Source: an archaeon
Lineage (GTDB): Archaea > Nanobdellota > Nanobdellia > SCGC-AAA011-G17 > GW2011-AR17
DNA: 64,000 bases
NCBI GenBank assembly: GCA_018656555.1
Contig: JABHZQ010000020.1
Location: 74,764-138,763, forward strand
Direction: 5' to 3'
Part shown: in pieces, positions 33,364 through 43,208 of the stretch
How the letters are laid out: each line of letters begins with the position of its first letter
Position numbering within the stretch: position 1 is the stretch's first letter
The notes under the pieces: model-generated
Databases searched by the model: none
Told to the model about the DNA's origin: nothing
The model's input: the letters and a program-made list of their open reading frames with translations, nothing else
Position numbers and translations under genes: made by a program

Positions 33364-33648
33364 ATGGGTAAAGCTTTTCAAAGATTATGTGAATTAACTG
33401 CAGATGCTGTTGATACTACAAGAGTAAAGAATCATCGTTTAAGAAGAATTTTTGCTGAAGTTATTGGTGAAGAAGGAGATGGATTTATTTTTTGGAAAAG
33501 GAGAAGGATGTATACAGAACATAGTCGGCAGTATATGGATGATGATTTAAATCATATGGAAACTTATGATATAGCAGATCATGATCAACATAGTCGGTAT
33601 ACTGAACATTCAGAATATAATGATGGACATTTAGATTTTTATGATTAA
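33364..33648 (+). CDS. Short protein with repetitive His/Tyr/Asp-rich tail; candidate rSAM peptide substrate
   Basis: Starts 1 nt after the rSAM stop with RBS ataggaggt; tail MYTEHSRQYMDDDLNHMETYDIADHDQHSRYTEHSEYNDGHLDFYD repeats YTEHS and HSR. Confidence 0.7.
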   Translation: MGKAFQRLCELTADAVDTTRVKNHRLRRIFAEVIGEEGDGFIFWKRRRMYTEHSRQYMDDDLNHMETYDIADHDQHSRYTEHSEYNDGHLDFYD

Positions 33649-34484
33649 GAAGCTTTAGGTTTTTTTATTTTTTTAGCTAATTTTTTAGTTTTAGTAATTG
33701 TCATCTTTGTTGCATATCTTGTTAACATAATGATAAAAGTAATTTCAAAGGTAGTTGGTGCTACTAAGTAGATTCCAAATAAAGTTATCTTTAATTTGTT
33801 TTCATTAGGGTTAGCTACAACTTCTTTTACTTTTGTAATAACATAGTCGACATCTTGTTGTATAAATTCATGAAATTCTGATTTTTTTATTTTATTTAAT
33901 AGAATTAAAAGGTGTTTTCCTCTTTTTTGTACAAGTTTTGTATTTCCTATTGCATTTGCAAGCTCTCTTATTTCTCTATTAGCAAGAGCCATTGCTTCGT
34001 ATGCTTCTAGAAAACCATTTTTTCTCTTTGTAAGATCTTTTGGAAATGCTGTTTTTTCTATTAATTTTTTGAAATCATTATTGATCTTTATTTCTTCATC
34101 ATAGTATGATTTGAATAATTTTAATTGTTGTTCAAAGAAGTTTGTATCTCTGTATAAAATTGATTCTATTTTGTATGCAATCATGTTGAAATGATTAATT
34201 TTTGATATTGTTTTATTTTCTCTATGAAGAGTTTTTCTCATTTTTTTGAGGTTTTCTCGTAATGGGCTGATACAAGTATTATTTATCTGTTCAGGGAAGA
34301 GTTTTCCTAGTTTTTTTACTTCTTCTTGTAACCTAAAGTTTAGTAGAAGTTCTTTACTGATTATTCCTCTGATTTCATTAATTGTATTATAGTTATCTCG
34401 ATAAGAAATTGTTTGTATTTGTTGAATTAGTCTATACTTTTTATCTGCATAAAATAATCTTTTAAGTAGTAGGGTTTCAAGCAT
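33645..34484 (-). CDS. Helical hypothetical protein with C-terminal TM
   Basis: Long Lys/Leu/Glu-rich helices, hydrophobic ITLFGIYLVAPTTFEITFIIMLTRYA. Confidence 0.5.
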   Translation of the reverse strand: MLETLLLKRLFYADKKYRLIQQIQTISYRDNYNTINEIRGIISKELLLNFRLQEEVKKLGKLFPEQINNTCISPLRENLKKMRKTLHRENKTISKINHFNMIAYKIESILYRDTNFFEQQLKLFKSYYDEEIKINNDFKKLIEKTAFPKDLTKRKNGFLEAYEAMALANREIRELANAIGNTKLVQKRGKHLLILLNKIKKSEFHEFIQQDVDYVITKVKEVVANPNENKLKITLFGIYLVAPTTFEITFIIMLTRYATKMTITKTKKLAKKIKKPKAS

Positions 34485-34485
34485 T

Positions 34486-34794
34486 TTAATCTAGAAGTTC
34501 AATTGAGATATTAATATTTTCTGGGATTGGGACTCTCATAACTAACCTTAGAGCTCTTTCATCAACTCCAAGATCTATTAATCTTTTATGAATTCTCATT
34601 TCAAAATTATCAAATGAAGCTTTTCCCTCACCATCTGGTGATTTTCTAGTTGTCAGTTTTAATTTTTTAGTCGGAAGTGGAATAGGTCCTGACATTTTAA
34701 CTTTTGTTTTTTCAACGATATCCCTAATAGAAGAAGTGATTTCATTTAATTTGTTGATATCGTTACTCGATAACTTTATTCTTGCTTTTTGCAT
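34486..34794 (-). CDS. rps10: 30S ribosomal protein S10
   Basis: [45 protein letters not shown]. Confidence 0.95.
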   Translation of the reverse strand: MQKARIKLSSNDINKLNEITSSIRDIVEKTKVKMSGPIPLPTKKLKLTTRKSPDGEGKASFDNFEMRIHKRLIDLGVDERALRLVMRVPIPENINISIELLD

Positions 34795-34819
34795 TTTAAA
34801 TAAAATAAAAAAAAGGTGT

Positions 34820-36100
34820 TTATTTTTTGACTAAGTCAATACACCTTCCAGCCGCAACTGTTTGACCAGCATCCCTGATAGCAAAACTTGATAGCTGAGG
34901 GATTTCTGATTGTTTTTCGATAACCAATGGTTTTGTTGGTTTCAATTTAACAATAGCTGCGTCTCCATTTTTGATGAAGTCTGGATTTTCTTCCATAGTT
35001 TCTCCAGTAGCTGGGTTTAATTTTTTCTCAATTGCCATGAATTGACAAGCTACTTGAGCTGTGTGGATGTGGAATACTGGTGTGTACCCTGATGTTACAA
35101 CAGTTGGATGGTTCAAAACAACAATTTGTGCTGTGAACTCTGTTGCTATAGTCGGGGGATTATCTGTATGTCCAAGAACATCTCCTTTTGCGATGTCCTT
35201 TTTACCAATTCCTCTTACAGAGAAACCACAGTTGTCTCCAGGTTCAGCTGTTTTAATTTGCTCATGATGCATTTCTATGGTTTTAACTTCACCAATTGCA
35301 CCAGTTCCTTCTCTAGCTGGTACTACAATAACTTTGTCTCCAATCTTCATCACACCAGATTCAACTCTTCCTACAGGAACTACACCAATACCTGTGATGT
35401 TATATACATCCTGGATAGGTAGTCTTAATGGTAGGTTTGTTGGTTTTTCTGGCTGTTCGAACTTATCTAATTGTTCTAAGATTGTTGGACCTTTGTACCA
35501 ATCCATATTTTCGGATTTCTTAGCAACATTGTCTCCTTTCAAAGCACTAATTGGGATGAAAGGTGTATTTGCTGGAGCGTATCCAACTTGTTGCAATAAT
35601 TTTGAAACTTCATCTTTAACAGCGTTGTATTTAGCTTCATCATAGTTAACTGCATCCATTTTGTTTACAGCTACTGCAATTTGCTTAACATTCATTGTTC
35701 TACACAAGAATACATGCTCTTTTGTTTGTTCCATAATACCTTCTGTACCAGCAACAACTAGAACTGCAATATCTGCTTGTGAAGCACCTGTGATCATATT
35801 TTTGATAAAGTCTTTGTGTCCAGGTGCGTCAATGATTGTGTATTCAAATTTATTTGTTAAAAGTTTTTTATGCATTAAATCAATGGTAACCCCTCTTTCT
35901 CTTTCTTCTTTAAGGTTATCCATAACGAATGCGAATTCGAATCCAGCTTTTCCTAATTCAGCTGCTTTTTCTTTTAATTTTCTCATTGTTTGTTCATCAA
36001 TTACACCTGAGTCATAGAACAGTCTACCTACTGTAGTTGATTTACCGTGATCAACGTGTCCTACGAATACAATATTAACATGTGGTTTTTCTTTTGCCAT
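34820..36100 (-). CDS. tuf: Translation elongation factor EF-1 alpha
   Basis: [53 protein letters not shown]. Confidence 0.98.
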   Translation of the reverse strand: MAKEKPHVNIVFVGHVDHGKSTTVGRLFYDSGVIDEQTMRKLKEKAAELGKAGFEFAFVMDNLKEERERGVTIDLMHKKLLTNKFEYTIIDAPGHKDFIKNMITGASQADIAVLVVAGTEGIMEQTKEHVFLCRTMNVKQIAVAVNKMDAVNYDEAKYNAVKDEVSKLLQQVGYAPANTPFIPISALKGDNVAKKSENMDWYKGPTILEQLDKFEQPEKPTNLPLRLPIQDVYNITGIGVVPVGRVESGVMKIGDKVIVVPAREGTGAIGEVKTIEMHHEQIKTAEPGDNCGFSVRGIGKKDIAKGDVLGHTDNPPTIATEFTAQIVVLNHPTVVTSGYTPVFHIHTAQVACQFMAIEKKLNPATGETMEENPDFIKNGDAAIVKLKPTKPLVIEKQSEIPQLSSFAIRDAGQTVAAGRCIDLVKK

Positions 36101-36234
36101 TTCTATTCCTCCTCTTTAATTAAGAGTATTATATGGGTTAGAAAATGTAGGGTGTTTATAAAGGTTTCGGCTCTTTTAAACATATAAATTTTCTTATTAT
36201 AGTTGCATTAAATTTAAAAGTCGAAGATTTATAA

Positions 36235-37188
36235 TTGATATATATGAAATCGATTCTTGTTACAGGGGGGGCTGGTTTTTTAGGTTCTCATTTATGTGAA
36301 TATTTATTAAACAAGGGTGAGCATGTTATTTGTTTGGATAATTTCTTTACAGGTAGTAGGAATAATATTGTTCATTTGATAGATCATAAGAATTTTGAAT
36401 TGGTTAGACATGATATTACTATGCCTTATTATGTAGAGTGTGATCAGATATATAATCTGGCTTGTCCTGCTTCACCTATACATTACCAATATAATGCAAT
36501 TAAGACAATAAAAACTTGTGTTTTGGGAATGCATAATATGTTGGGGTTAGCTAAAAGATTAAATGCTAGGTTATTACAAGCTTCTACTTCTGAAGTTTAT
36601 GGGGATCCTTTAGAACATCCTCAAAAAGAAAGTTATTGGGGAAGAGTTAATCCAATTGGTGTTAGGAGTTGTTATGATGAAGGGAAGAGAGCTGCTGAAA
36701 CTATGATGATGGATTACCATAGACAGAATAAAGTAGATATTAGAATAATTAGAATCTTCAATACTTATGGTCCTAGGATGGCTTTGCAAGATGGAAGAGT
36801 TGTGAGTAATTTTATTATTCAAGCTTTGGGAAATAAAGATATTACTATGTATGGGGATGGTTCTCAGACGAGAAGTTTCTGTTATGTTTCTGATTTAATT
36901 GAAGGAATGGTAAGAGCAATGAATCAAGATTATATTGGTCCAATAAACTTAGGCAATCCTGGAGAGTTTACAATCTTAGAGTTGGCTAAAAAGATTATTG
37001 AGATGACTGGATCTAGTTCTGAAATTGTTTATAGGGAGTTACCTAAAGATGATCCAGTAAAAAGAAGACCAGATATATCTCTTGCACAGGAGAAATTAAG
37101 TTGGGCTCCGAGTGTTCCTCTTTCAGATGGATTGAAGACAACTATCGAATATTACAGAAAGATGTGTAGTATTCCTAATGGTTATTGA
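36235..37188 (+). CDS. NAD-dependent nucleotide-sugar epimerase/dehydratase (UDP-glucuronate decarboxylase-like)
   Basis: [69 protein letters not shown]; start probably MKSIL at 36244. Confidence 0.9.
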   Translation: MIYMKSILVTGGAGFLGSHLCEYLLNKGEHVICLDNFFTGSRNNIVHLIDHKNFELVRHDITMPYYVECDQIYNLACPASPIHYQYNAIKTIKTCVLGMHNMLGLAKRLNARLLQASTSEVYGDPLEHPQKESYWGRVNPIGVRSCYDEGKRAAETMMMDYHRQNKVDIRIIRIFNTYGPRMALQDGRVVSNFIIQALGNKDITMYGDGSQTRSFCYVSDLIEGMVRAMNQDYIGPINLGNPGEFTILELAKKIIEMTGSSSEIVYRELPKDDPVKRRPDISLAQEKLSWAPSVPLSDGLKTTIEYYRKMCSIPNGY

Positions 37189-37197
37189 GGTGAAAAA

Positions 37198-38241
37198 ATG
37201 GAATATGCAGTAATAATGGCTGGTGGATCTGGAACAAGATTCTGGCCCGAGAGTACAAGAAATAAACCTAAACAATGTTTGGCTTTGAATACAGATAAGC
37301 CTATGATACAAGAGACTGTTGATAGGTTGAGTGGTTTGTTTGGTGATAATCTTTATATTGCAACAGGGAGTAGATTGAAAGAAAAGATTTCTGAGATTTT
37401 GCCTTCTGTTAAGTTTATATTAGAACCTATGGCTCGGAATACAACTGGGTGTATTGGTTTGGCTTGTGTTAAGTTGTTAAAAAAAGATCCAGATGCAGTA
37501 ATTTTTATGTCTGGTTCTGATTATGTTATTAAGAATAAAGAAGTGTTTCTCGAATATGTAAAAGAGGGAATGGAATTAGCAAAAGAAGGTAAAATTGCTA
37601 CAATCGGGATAACTCCTTTTGAACCAAGTTCTGCTTTTGGTTATATTAATTTTACAGATTTGTATAAAGGAAGTAGTTATTTGGTTAAGGGTTTTGTTGA
37701 GAAGCCTTCTAAAGAAGTGGCTATGAGATATTTACAAGAGGGTGCTTATTTGTGGAATTCAGGGATGTATATTTTTAGAGCTAGTGTAATGATGGAAGAA
37801 TTAAAAAAATATGAGCCTGAGGTTTATTCTTCTTTGATGAAAATTTATGATGCAATTGGGTCAGAGAATGAAGAAAATGTTACTAAAGAACAATTCGAAG
37901 GAATGAAATCAGTTCAAATAGATTATTCTGTTTCTGAGAGGAGTGATAACTTAGTTGTTGTAAAAGCTGATCTGGAATGGGATGATATTGGTTCTTGGAC
38001 TTCTTTAGATCGACATAGAGAGAAGGATGAGGATGGTAATGTTGTTAAAGGAGATTTTCTCGGGATTAGTAGTTGGAATAATATTGTTTTCTCTGATAAG
38101 ATGGTTGCAACTGTTGGTGTCGAGGATATGATTATTGTATCTACTAAAGATGTAGTCTTTGTTTGTCCTAAATCTAGAGCTCAAGAGATTAAATTATTGA
38201 TTCAGAAGATGAAGGATAAGAATATGGAAAGTTTTTTATAA
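37198..38241 (+). CDS. Mannose-1-phosphate guanylyltransferase
   Basis: AVIMAGGSGTRFWPESTRNKPKQCLAL; LEPMARNTTGCIGLA; ADLEWDDIGSWTSL. Confidence 0.92.
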   Translation: MEYAVIMAGGSGTRFWPESTRNKPKQCLALNTDKPMIQETVDRLSGLFGDNLYIATGSRLKEKISEILPSVKFILEPMARNTTGCIGLACVKLLKKDPDAVIFMSGSDYVIKNKEVFLEYVKEGMELAKEGKIATIGITPFEPSSAFGYINFTDLYKGSSYLVKGFVEKPSKEVAMRYLQEGAYLWNSGMYIFRASVMMEELKKYEPEVYSSLMKIYDAIGSENEENVTKEQFEGMKSVQIDYSVSERSDNLVVVKADLEWDDIGSWTSLDRHREKDEDGNVVKGDFLGISSWNNIVFSDKMVATVGVEDMIIVSTKDVVFVCPKSRAQEIKLLIQKMKDKNMESFL

Positions 38242-38262
38242 AAAACTCCATTATTTCTTTTT

Positions 38263-38667
38263 ATGTATGATTACTTTGAGCATCAGGCTGATGTAGGAAT
38301 TATTGGTATTGGTAATACTTTAGAGGAAGCTTTTGTTGAAGGAGCTAAGGCTATGTTTCAAGTTATGTGTGAGATTAAGGAAGTTGAAGCTAAGGAAGAG
38401 GTTAAGATTGAAGTTGATGCTTCTGATCAAGAGACCTTATTTGTTGAATGGTTGAATGCTTTATTGGCTCAAAAGGATATCAAGGATATGTTGTTTTCTG
38501 ATTTTGATGTTAAGATTGAAGGGAATACTTTAAAGGGTGTTGCGAGAGGGGAGACCATGGATTTGGATAAGCATGAAGTCAAGACTGAAGTTAAGGCTGC
38601 GACTTATTCTCAGTTGAAGATAGTAAAAGATAAGGATTATAAAGTTCAATGTGTGGTGGATGTATAA
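38263..38667 (+). CDS. Archease
   Basis: YDYFEHQADVGIIGIGNTLEEAFVEGAKAMF; TLFVEWLNALLAQKDI; KAATYSQLKI. Confidence 0.93.
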   Translation: MYDYFEHQADVGIIGIGNTLEEAFVEGAKAMFQVMCEIKEVEAKEEVKIEVDASDQETLFVEWLNALLAQKDIKDMLFSDFDVKIEGNTLKGVARGETMDLDKHEVKTEVKAATYSQLKIVKDKDYKVQCVVDV

Positions 38668-40109
38668 TGAAATTAGAGTTAAAAGAAAAAAGGAAATATG
38701 TCTGGGAATTAGAGAAACATGGAGATATGAATGTTTTGGGTAGAGTGTATGGTGAGGAAGAGACTGTTAAACATTTACATAAAGATGTGGAGATGGGTAA
38801 AGATTGGAATGCTTTGAAACAAATATATAATGTTGCTTGTTTACCCGGAATACAAAGGGCTTCATTGGCAATGCCAGATGTTCATCCAGGATATGGGTTT
38901 CCAATTGGTGGGGTTGGTGCATTTAATATGAAGGAAGGAGTTATTTCTGTGGGTGGAGTTGGTTTTGATGTTGGATGTAATGTTGCTAATATAATTATAC
39001 CAGTTAAGAAAAGTGATATTATTTCTAAGCAAAAAGAATTAGCTGAAGCTTTGTTTAGAGATATTCCTGCTGGTTTAGGAGAGAAAGGGGAGATTGGTTT
39101 GCAACCAGGAGAGTTGGATGAGGTTTTAGTTAAAGGAGTGGATTTTGTTTTGAAAAAAGGTTATGGTTTGAAATCTGATAAAGAATATTATGAGAAGAAG
39201 GGAGTGTTGGAAGGAGCTGATCCAGCAAATGTTTCTGATATTGCTAAGAGAAGGGAAAAGAAACAATTAGGAACTTTAGGTTCTGGAAATCATTATTTAG
39301 AAGTTCAATATGTTGATGAAGTTTTCGACGAGGAAACTGCAAAAGTTTATGGTGTGGATAAGGATTCTATAATTGTTTCCATGCATTGTGGTTCAAGAGC
39401 TTTAGGACATCAAATTGGAACTGATTATTTGAAAGTTTTAGATGGGGCTGCAAAAAAATATGATATTCCAATTAGAGAAAGGGAATTAGTTTGTGCTCCA
39501 ATTGAATCCCAAGAAGGAAAGGATTATGTTTCTGCAATCTATGCTGGAATGAATTATAGTTATGCTAACAAAGAAATATTATTACATTTAACAAGAAAAA
39601 CTATTGGAAGGATATTTGGTTTATCTGAAGAAGATATGAAATTACTTTATTGTATTAGTCATAATAGTGTTATGAAAGAGAAACATAATGGTGAAGAGTT
39701 AATGGTTCATAGGAAAGGAGCTACAAGAGCTTTTGGTCCTGGTCACGAAGATTTACCTATTAAGTATCAAAAAGTGGGACAACCAGTTTTAGTTGGTGGA
39801 ACAATGGGAACTAGTTCTTATATTTTGAAAGGTACTCAAGTTGCTATGGATGAAACTTTTGGTAGTGCTTGTCATGGTGCAGGTAGGGCTATGAGTAGAA
39901 AACAAGCTGTTCAGAATTGGAGAGCAGATGATATTGTTAGAGAGTTGGCAGCTAAGGGAATTATTGTTAAAGGACATGGTAGAAAGGGAATTGCTGAAGA
40001 GAGTCCAGGTGCTTACAAAGATGTTAACCAAGTTGTAGATGTCATGGACAAATCTGGTATTTCTACTAAAGTTGTTAAAGTAAAACCTTTAATTTCTGTT
40101 AAGGGGTAA
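38667..40109 (+). CDS. rtcB: RNA-splicing ligase RtcB (start adjusted to ATG at 38667)
   Basis: ALPDVHPGYGFPIGGVGAF, VGFDVGCNV, GTLGSGNHYLEVQ, SMHCGSRALGHQIG, SACHGAGRAMSR; start overlaps archease stop. Confidence 0.97.
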   Translation: MKLELKEKRKYVWELEKHGDMNVLGRVYGEEETVKHLHKDVEMGKDWNALKQIYNVACLPGIQRASLAMPDVHPGYGFPIGGVGAFNMKEGVISVGGVGFDVGCNVANIIIPVKKSDIISKQKELAEALFRDIPAGLGEKGEIGLQPGELDEVLVKGVDFVLKKGYGLKSDKEYYEKKGVLEGADPANVSDIAKRREKKQLGTLGSGNHYLEVQYVDEVFDEETAKVYGVDKDSIIVSMHCGSRALGHQIGTDYLKVLDGAAKKYDIPIRERELVCAPIESQEGKDYVSAIYAGMNYSYANKEILLHLTRKTIGRIFGLSEEDMKLLYCISHNSVMKEKHNGEELMVHRKGATRAFGPGHEDLPIKYQKVGQPVLVGGTMGTSSYILKGTQVAMDETFGSACHGAGRAMSRKQAVQNWRADDIVRELAAKGIIVKGHGRKGIAEESPGAYKDVNQVVDVMDKSGISTKVVKVKPLISVKG

Positions 40110-40161
40110 AGTTATTTTTTATTATATAAAACCTATTAAATGAAATTGTTTTTATTTATTT

Positions 40162-41577
40162 ATGGCACTAGTATCTCATAATTGTGGACTTTGTTTGGCT
40201 CATAGTTTGCACGATGCTTATTCTTTAATTGGTGATTTATCTCATAGAGGTATGGAAGCTACAGGTTTTATGGCTGTAGGAGATAGTATTGATGTTTTGA
40301 AATATGTTGGGCCTCCAGGAAGTAAAGGTTTGTTTGATATTGATGGTTTACATAGTATTTTTCCAGCACATAAGTATCATACTTTTGCTGCACATGTTAG
40401 ATATGCTTCAATGGGAAGGAAAGATCAGATTTTAGAAGATGCACATCCCCATGTTATTGGTGGAGAGATAGATAATAGGGGTAATCATATACTAATAAGA
40501 AATTGTGACAGTGCTATGTTACATAATGGACAAATTGATCAGAGGTTTCTTGGTACTTATGAGGGTTTGAGAACAGGGTGTGATACTGAGGCACTTCTTC
40601 ATCATTTTAAGATGCTTGGTCCTGAAGGTGTTTTGAGAACAGTGCCTGGTGCTTATACTTTGATTGTTGCCGATAAGAGAAGGAAAGATGTTATTGTTTT
40701 AAGAGATGCTAGTGGAATAAAGCCTGGAGTTATGGGAATAAAAGATGGTAAGGCTGTTGTGGCCTCTGAAGATATTGCTATTAGAAAAAGTGGTGCAAGA
40801 TATAAATTTGATTTACTTCCAGGTGCTGCTTATTACATGGCACCAGATGGTAGTTATACTTATGAGGTTCTTGTTGAACCTAATTTGAGAAAATGTTTTT
40901 TTGAATGGAATTACTTAGCTCATCTTGATACTGTTTTAGGTAGAATAAGTGTTAGAGTTGTTAGAGAAAGTTTAGGTGAACAATTAGTTGAGGAATTTTG
41001 TCCAGAGGATATTGACTTTGTTACTTACTTACCTCGATCTCCAGAAGTTGCTGCTGAGGCTTTTGCAAAGAAAAGAGGATTACCTTTTGTTCCTGTTTTT
41101 TACAAATTAGATGGAACTAGATCTTTTCAAGGTTCAACTGCAGATGAAAGAGAGGATTCCATTAATCATAATTTATTTTTATCTCCACAAATTGCAGGAA
41201 TGGATAGTTTGGATTATTTGCGAGGAAAAGTTGCTTTGATTATTGATGATAGTATTGTTAGAGGGAATAATTCTAGGAGAGCTATTGAATTGATTAGATC
41301 TACTGGTGTTAAAAAAGTTTATTTTGCTTCTTATACTCCTCCAATTGGGATTATTGGAGAAGATGGTGAGCCAAGGGGATGCAAGAGTGGAGTTGATATG
41401 CCTTTGGATGATGATTTTATTGCAAGGGGAAGAGATGTTAGTGAGATTGCTTCTAAGTTAAGAGTTGATGGTTTAGGTTATTTATCTTTAGAAGGGATGA
41501 TTAGTGTTTATGAAAGATTGGGAATTTCTGGAGATAATCTTTGTACTTTTTGTGTTGGTGGAGCTGAGCCTTTTTAA
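40162..41577 (+). CDS. Amidophosphoribosyltransferase-like protein
   Basis: MALVSHNCGLCLAH, SHRGMEATGF, HVRYASMG, PRPP loop VALIIDDSIVRGNNSRRAIELIRSTG. Confidence 0.88.
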   Translation: MALVSHNCGLCLAHSLHDAYSLIGDLSHRGMEATGFMAVGDSIDVLKYVGPPGSKGLFDIDGLHSIFPAHKYHTFAAHVRYASMGRKDQILEDAHPHVIGGEIDNRGNHILIRNCDSAMLHNGQIDQRFLGTYEGLRTGCDTEALLHHFKMLGPEGVLRTVPGAYTLIVADKRRKDVIVLRDASGIKPGVMGIKDGKAVVASEDIAIRKSGARYKFDLLPGAAYYMAPDGSYTYEVLVEPNLRKCFFEWNYLAHLDTVLGRISVRVVRESLGEQLVEEFCPEDIDFVTYLPRSPEVAAEAFAKKRGLPFVPVFYKLDGTRSFQGSTADEREDSINHNLFLSPQIAGMDSLDYLRGKVALIIDDSIVRGNNSRRAIELIRSTGVKKVYFASYTPPIGIIGEDGEPRGCKSGVDMPLDDDFIARGRDVSEIASKLRVDGLGYLSLEGMISVYERLGISGDNLCTFCVGGAEPF

Positions 41578-41621
41578 ATAGCTATACAAACTTTATAAGT
41601 AAACAGTAAATTATTTTTCTT

Positions 41622-43208
41622 ATGTCACTTGAAGTTATGTTTGAGATAGGAGCAGGACCTAGCCAAGAAGAGGGAGAGTTTGGTGCTTTTGTTATGATAA
41701 ATAATCATATTTTTGATCCTGGAATGGCACCAGATAGGACTAATGAGATCTATGAATTTCCTCATACGGCTGCTGCACATTCTGCTTTGATGATTTTAGA
41801 ATCTTTAGGTTTAATTCCTGAATTAGAGCATACTTGGAGAGAGGACTATGAAAGATTAAGAGGGAATGTTCCTGATAGACTAAAAGGGATTGAAGGTACT
41901 GTAACTACTCATACTCATTTAGATCATATGGGTCTATTGAAATATATCGCTTATCATAAACCTGCTTATATTCCTGGTACTGGAATAAAGATTGCTTGGG
42001 CTTGGCAACAAACTGCAGGAAGAACTTCTAATCAAAATATTGATGTTCATGCACATATGGCTTTAATGGCTAATACTCAAGGAGGAGTAAAATTTGCAGA
42101 TGGTGATTTTGCTACACTACCAAGAAATATAACTTCAATTAGAGATAGAGAGGTTTTTAGAACTGGTAGTTTAGAGATTGATCCTTATCTTGTTGATCAC
42201 TCAATGCTGGATGCTTATTCATTTTATATTACAGATATGGAAGAGGGAGTTACTGCTGCCTTTACTGGTGATATTAAGATGAGGGGAAGGAGACCGGAAA
42301 AAACTCATGAATTTCTTGATGATTTACATAGGAGAGGATTGGATCATTTGATTATGGAAAGTTCCTTATTACATTTTGATCATAGGGGGAATGAAAATGA
42401 TGTTAGAGAAATTTTTGTTAGAGAATTAAGAGGTAGAGATCATATGACTACTGATACACCCCCCCGGGATTTTGATAGAATAACTTCTGTTTATGAGGCT
42501 TGTAAGGAATTAGGCATAATGTTTTTGGTACCACCTGCAATTGCTTTTAGTTTGGATGTTTTGAATGGTGCTTTTGGTATTCCTAAAATGACTGATAAAA
42601 ATATGGGAGTAATATTTCCAAGGAAGAGAAGAGGGATTTTAGGTAATGATGAATTTCCAAGAGATTTACAATTAAAAGATTATAATCGGATGGAAAGATT
42701 TTTGTTAAATAGATACCATGATTGGAATGGTTCACATGAAAGGAAAAGACAGGTTGTTTCTTTGGGGGAATATACTGAAAATCAAGATAGATTTTTAGTT
42801 TACTTACCTTATGCTTGGATGCCTGCTTTTTATTCTGAAGTTGATCCAAATGTTGATGGAAATAATGTTCATCTTTCTTCAGTTCCAGAGGGTTGGACTG
42901 AAGATATGGCCTTAACTGCTGAAAGAGTTGTAGGTTTACAAGAGAGATATGGTATTAACAAGCCAAGAGATATTGAGAGAAAAGATTTCTTGAATCCTGA
43001 GAAAATTAGTACTCAACCAAGGGCCCATGTTCCTGGGCATTTTAATAGAGATGAGGTTAGAGAGATTCTTGGTAGATTTAGAGGAACTAATACTAATATT
43101 TGGGTTTATCATGCTGCAGATCCATTTTACTTTGAAAGTGATGTTGCTCAAGGATTAAAGTTACATATTCCAGTAAGAAGGCAGAGGTATATTTTAGATG
43201 CAACTTGA
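41622..43208 (+). CDS. MBL-fold hydrolase, possibly beta-CASP/RNase J-like
   Basis: GTVTTHTHLDHMGLLKYIAYHKPAYIPGTG; AAFTGDIKMRGRRPEKT; TDTPPRDFDRITSVYEACKELG. Confidence 0.75.
   Translation: MSLEVMFEIGAGPSQEEGEFGAFVMINNHIFDPGMAPDRTNEIYEFPHTAAAHSALMILESLGLIPELEHTWREDYERLRGNVPDRLKGIEGTVTTHTHLDHMGLLKYIAYHKPAYIPGTGIKIAWAWQQTAGRTSNQNIDVHAHMALMANTQGGVKFADGDFATLPRNITSIRDREVFRTGSLEIDPYLVDHSMLDAYSFYITDMEEGVTAAFTGDIKMRGRRPEKTHEFLDDLHRRGLDHLIMESSLLHFDHRGNENDVREIFVRELRGRDHMTTDTPPRDFDRITSVYEACKELGIMFLVPPAIAFSLDVLNGAFGIPKMTDKNMGVIFPRKRRGILGNDEFPRDLQLKDYNRMERFLLNRYHDWNGSHERKRQVVSLGEYTENQDRFLVYLPYAWMPAFYSEVDPNVDGNNVHLSSVPEGWTEDMALTAERVVGLQERYGINKPRDIERKDFLNPEKISTQPRAHVPGHFNRDEVREILGRFRGTNTNIWVYHAADPFYFESDVAQGLKLHIPVRRQRYILDAT

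Noticed and set aside
35061-36017. Several + strand ORFs (35061, 35108, 35277, 35661) opposite EF-1A
   Set aside because: Antisense to a confidently identified gene; no recognisable motifs.
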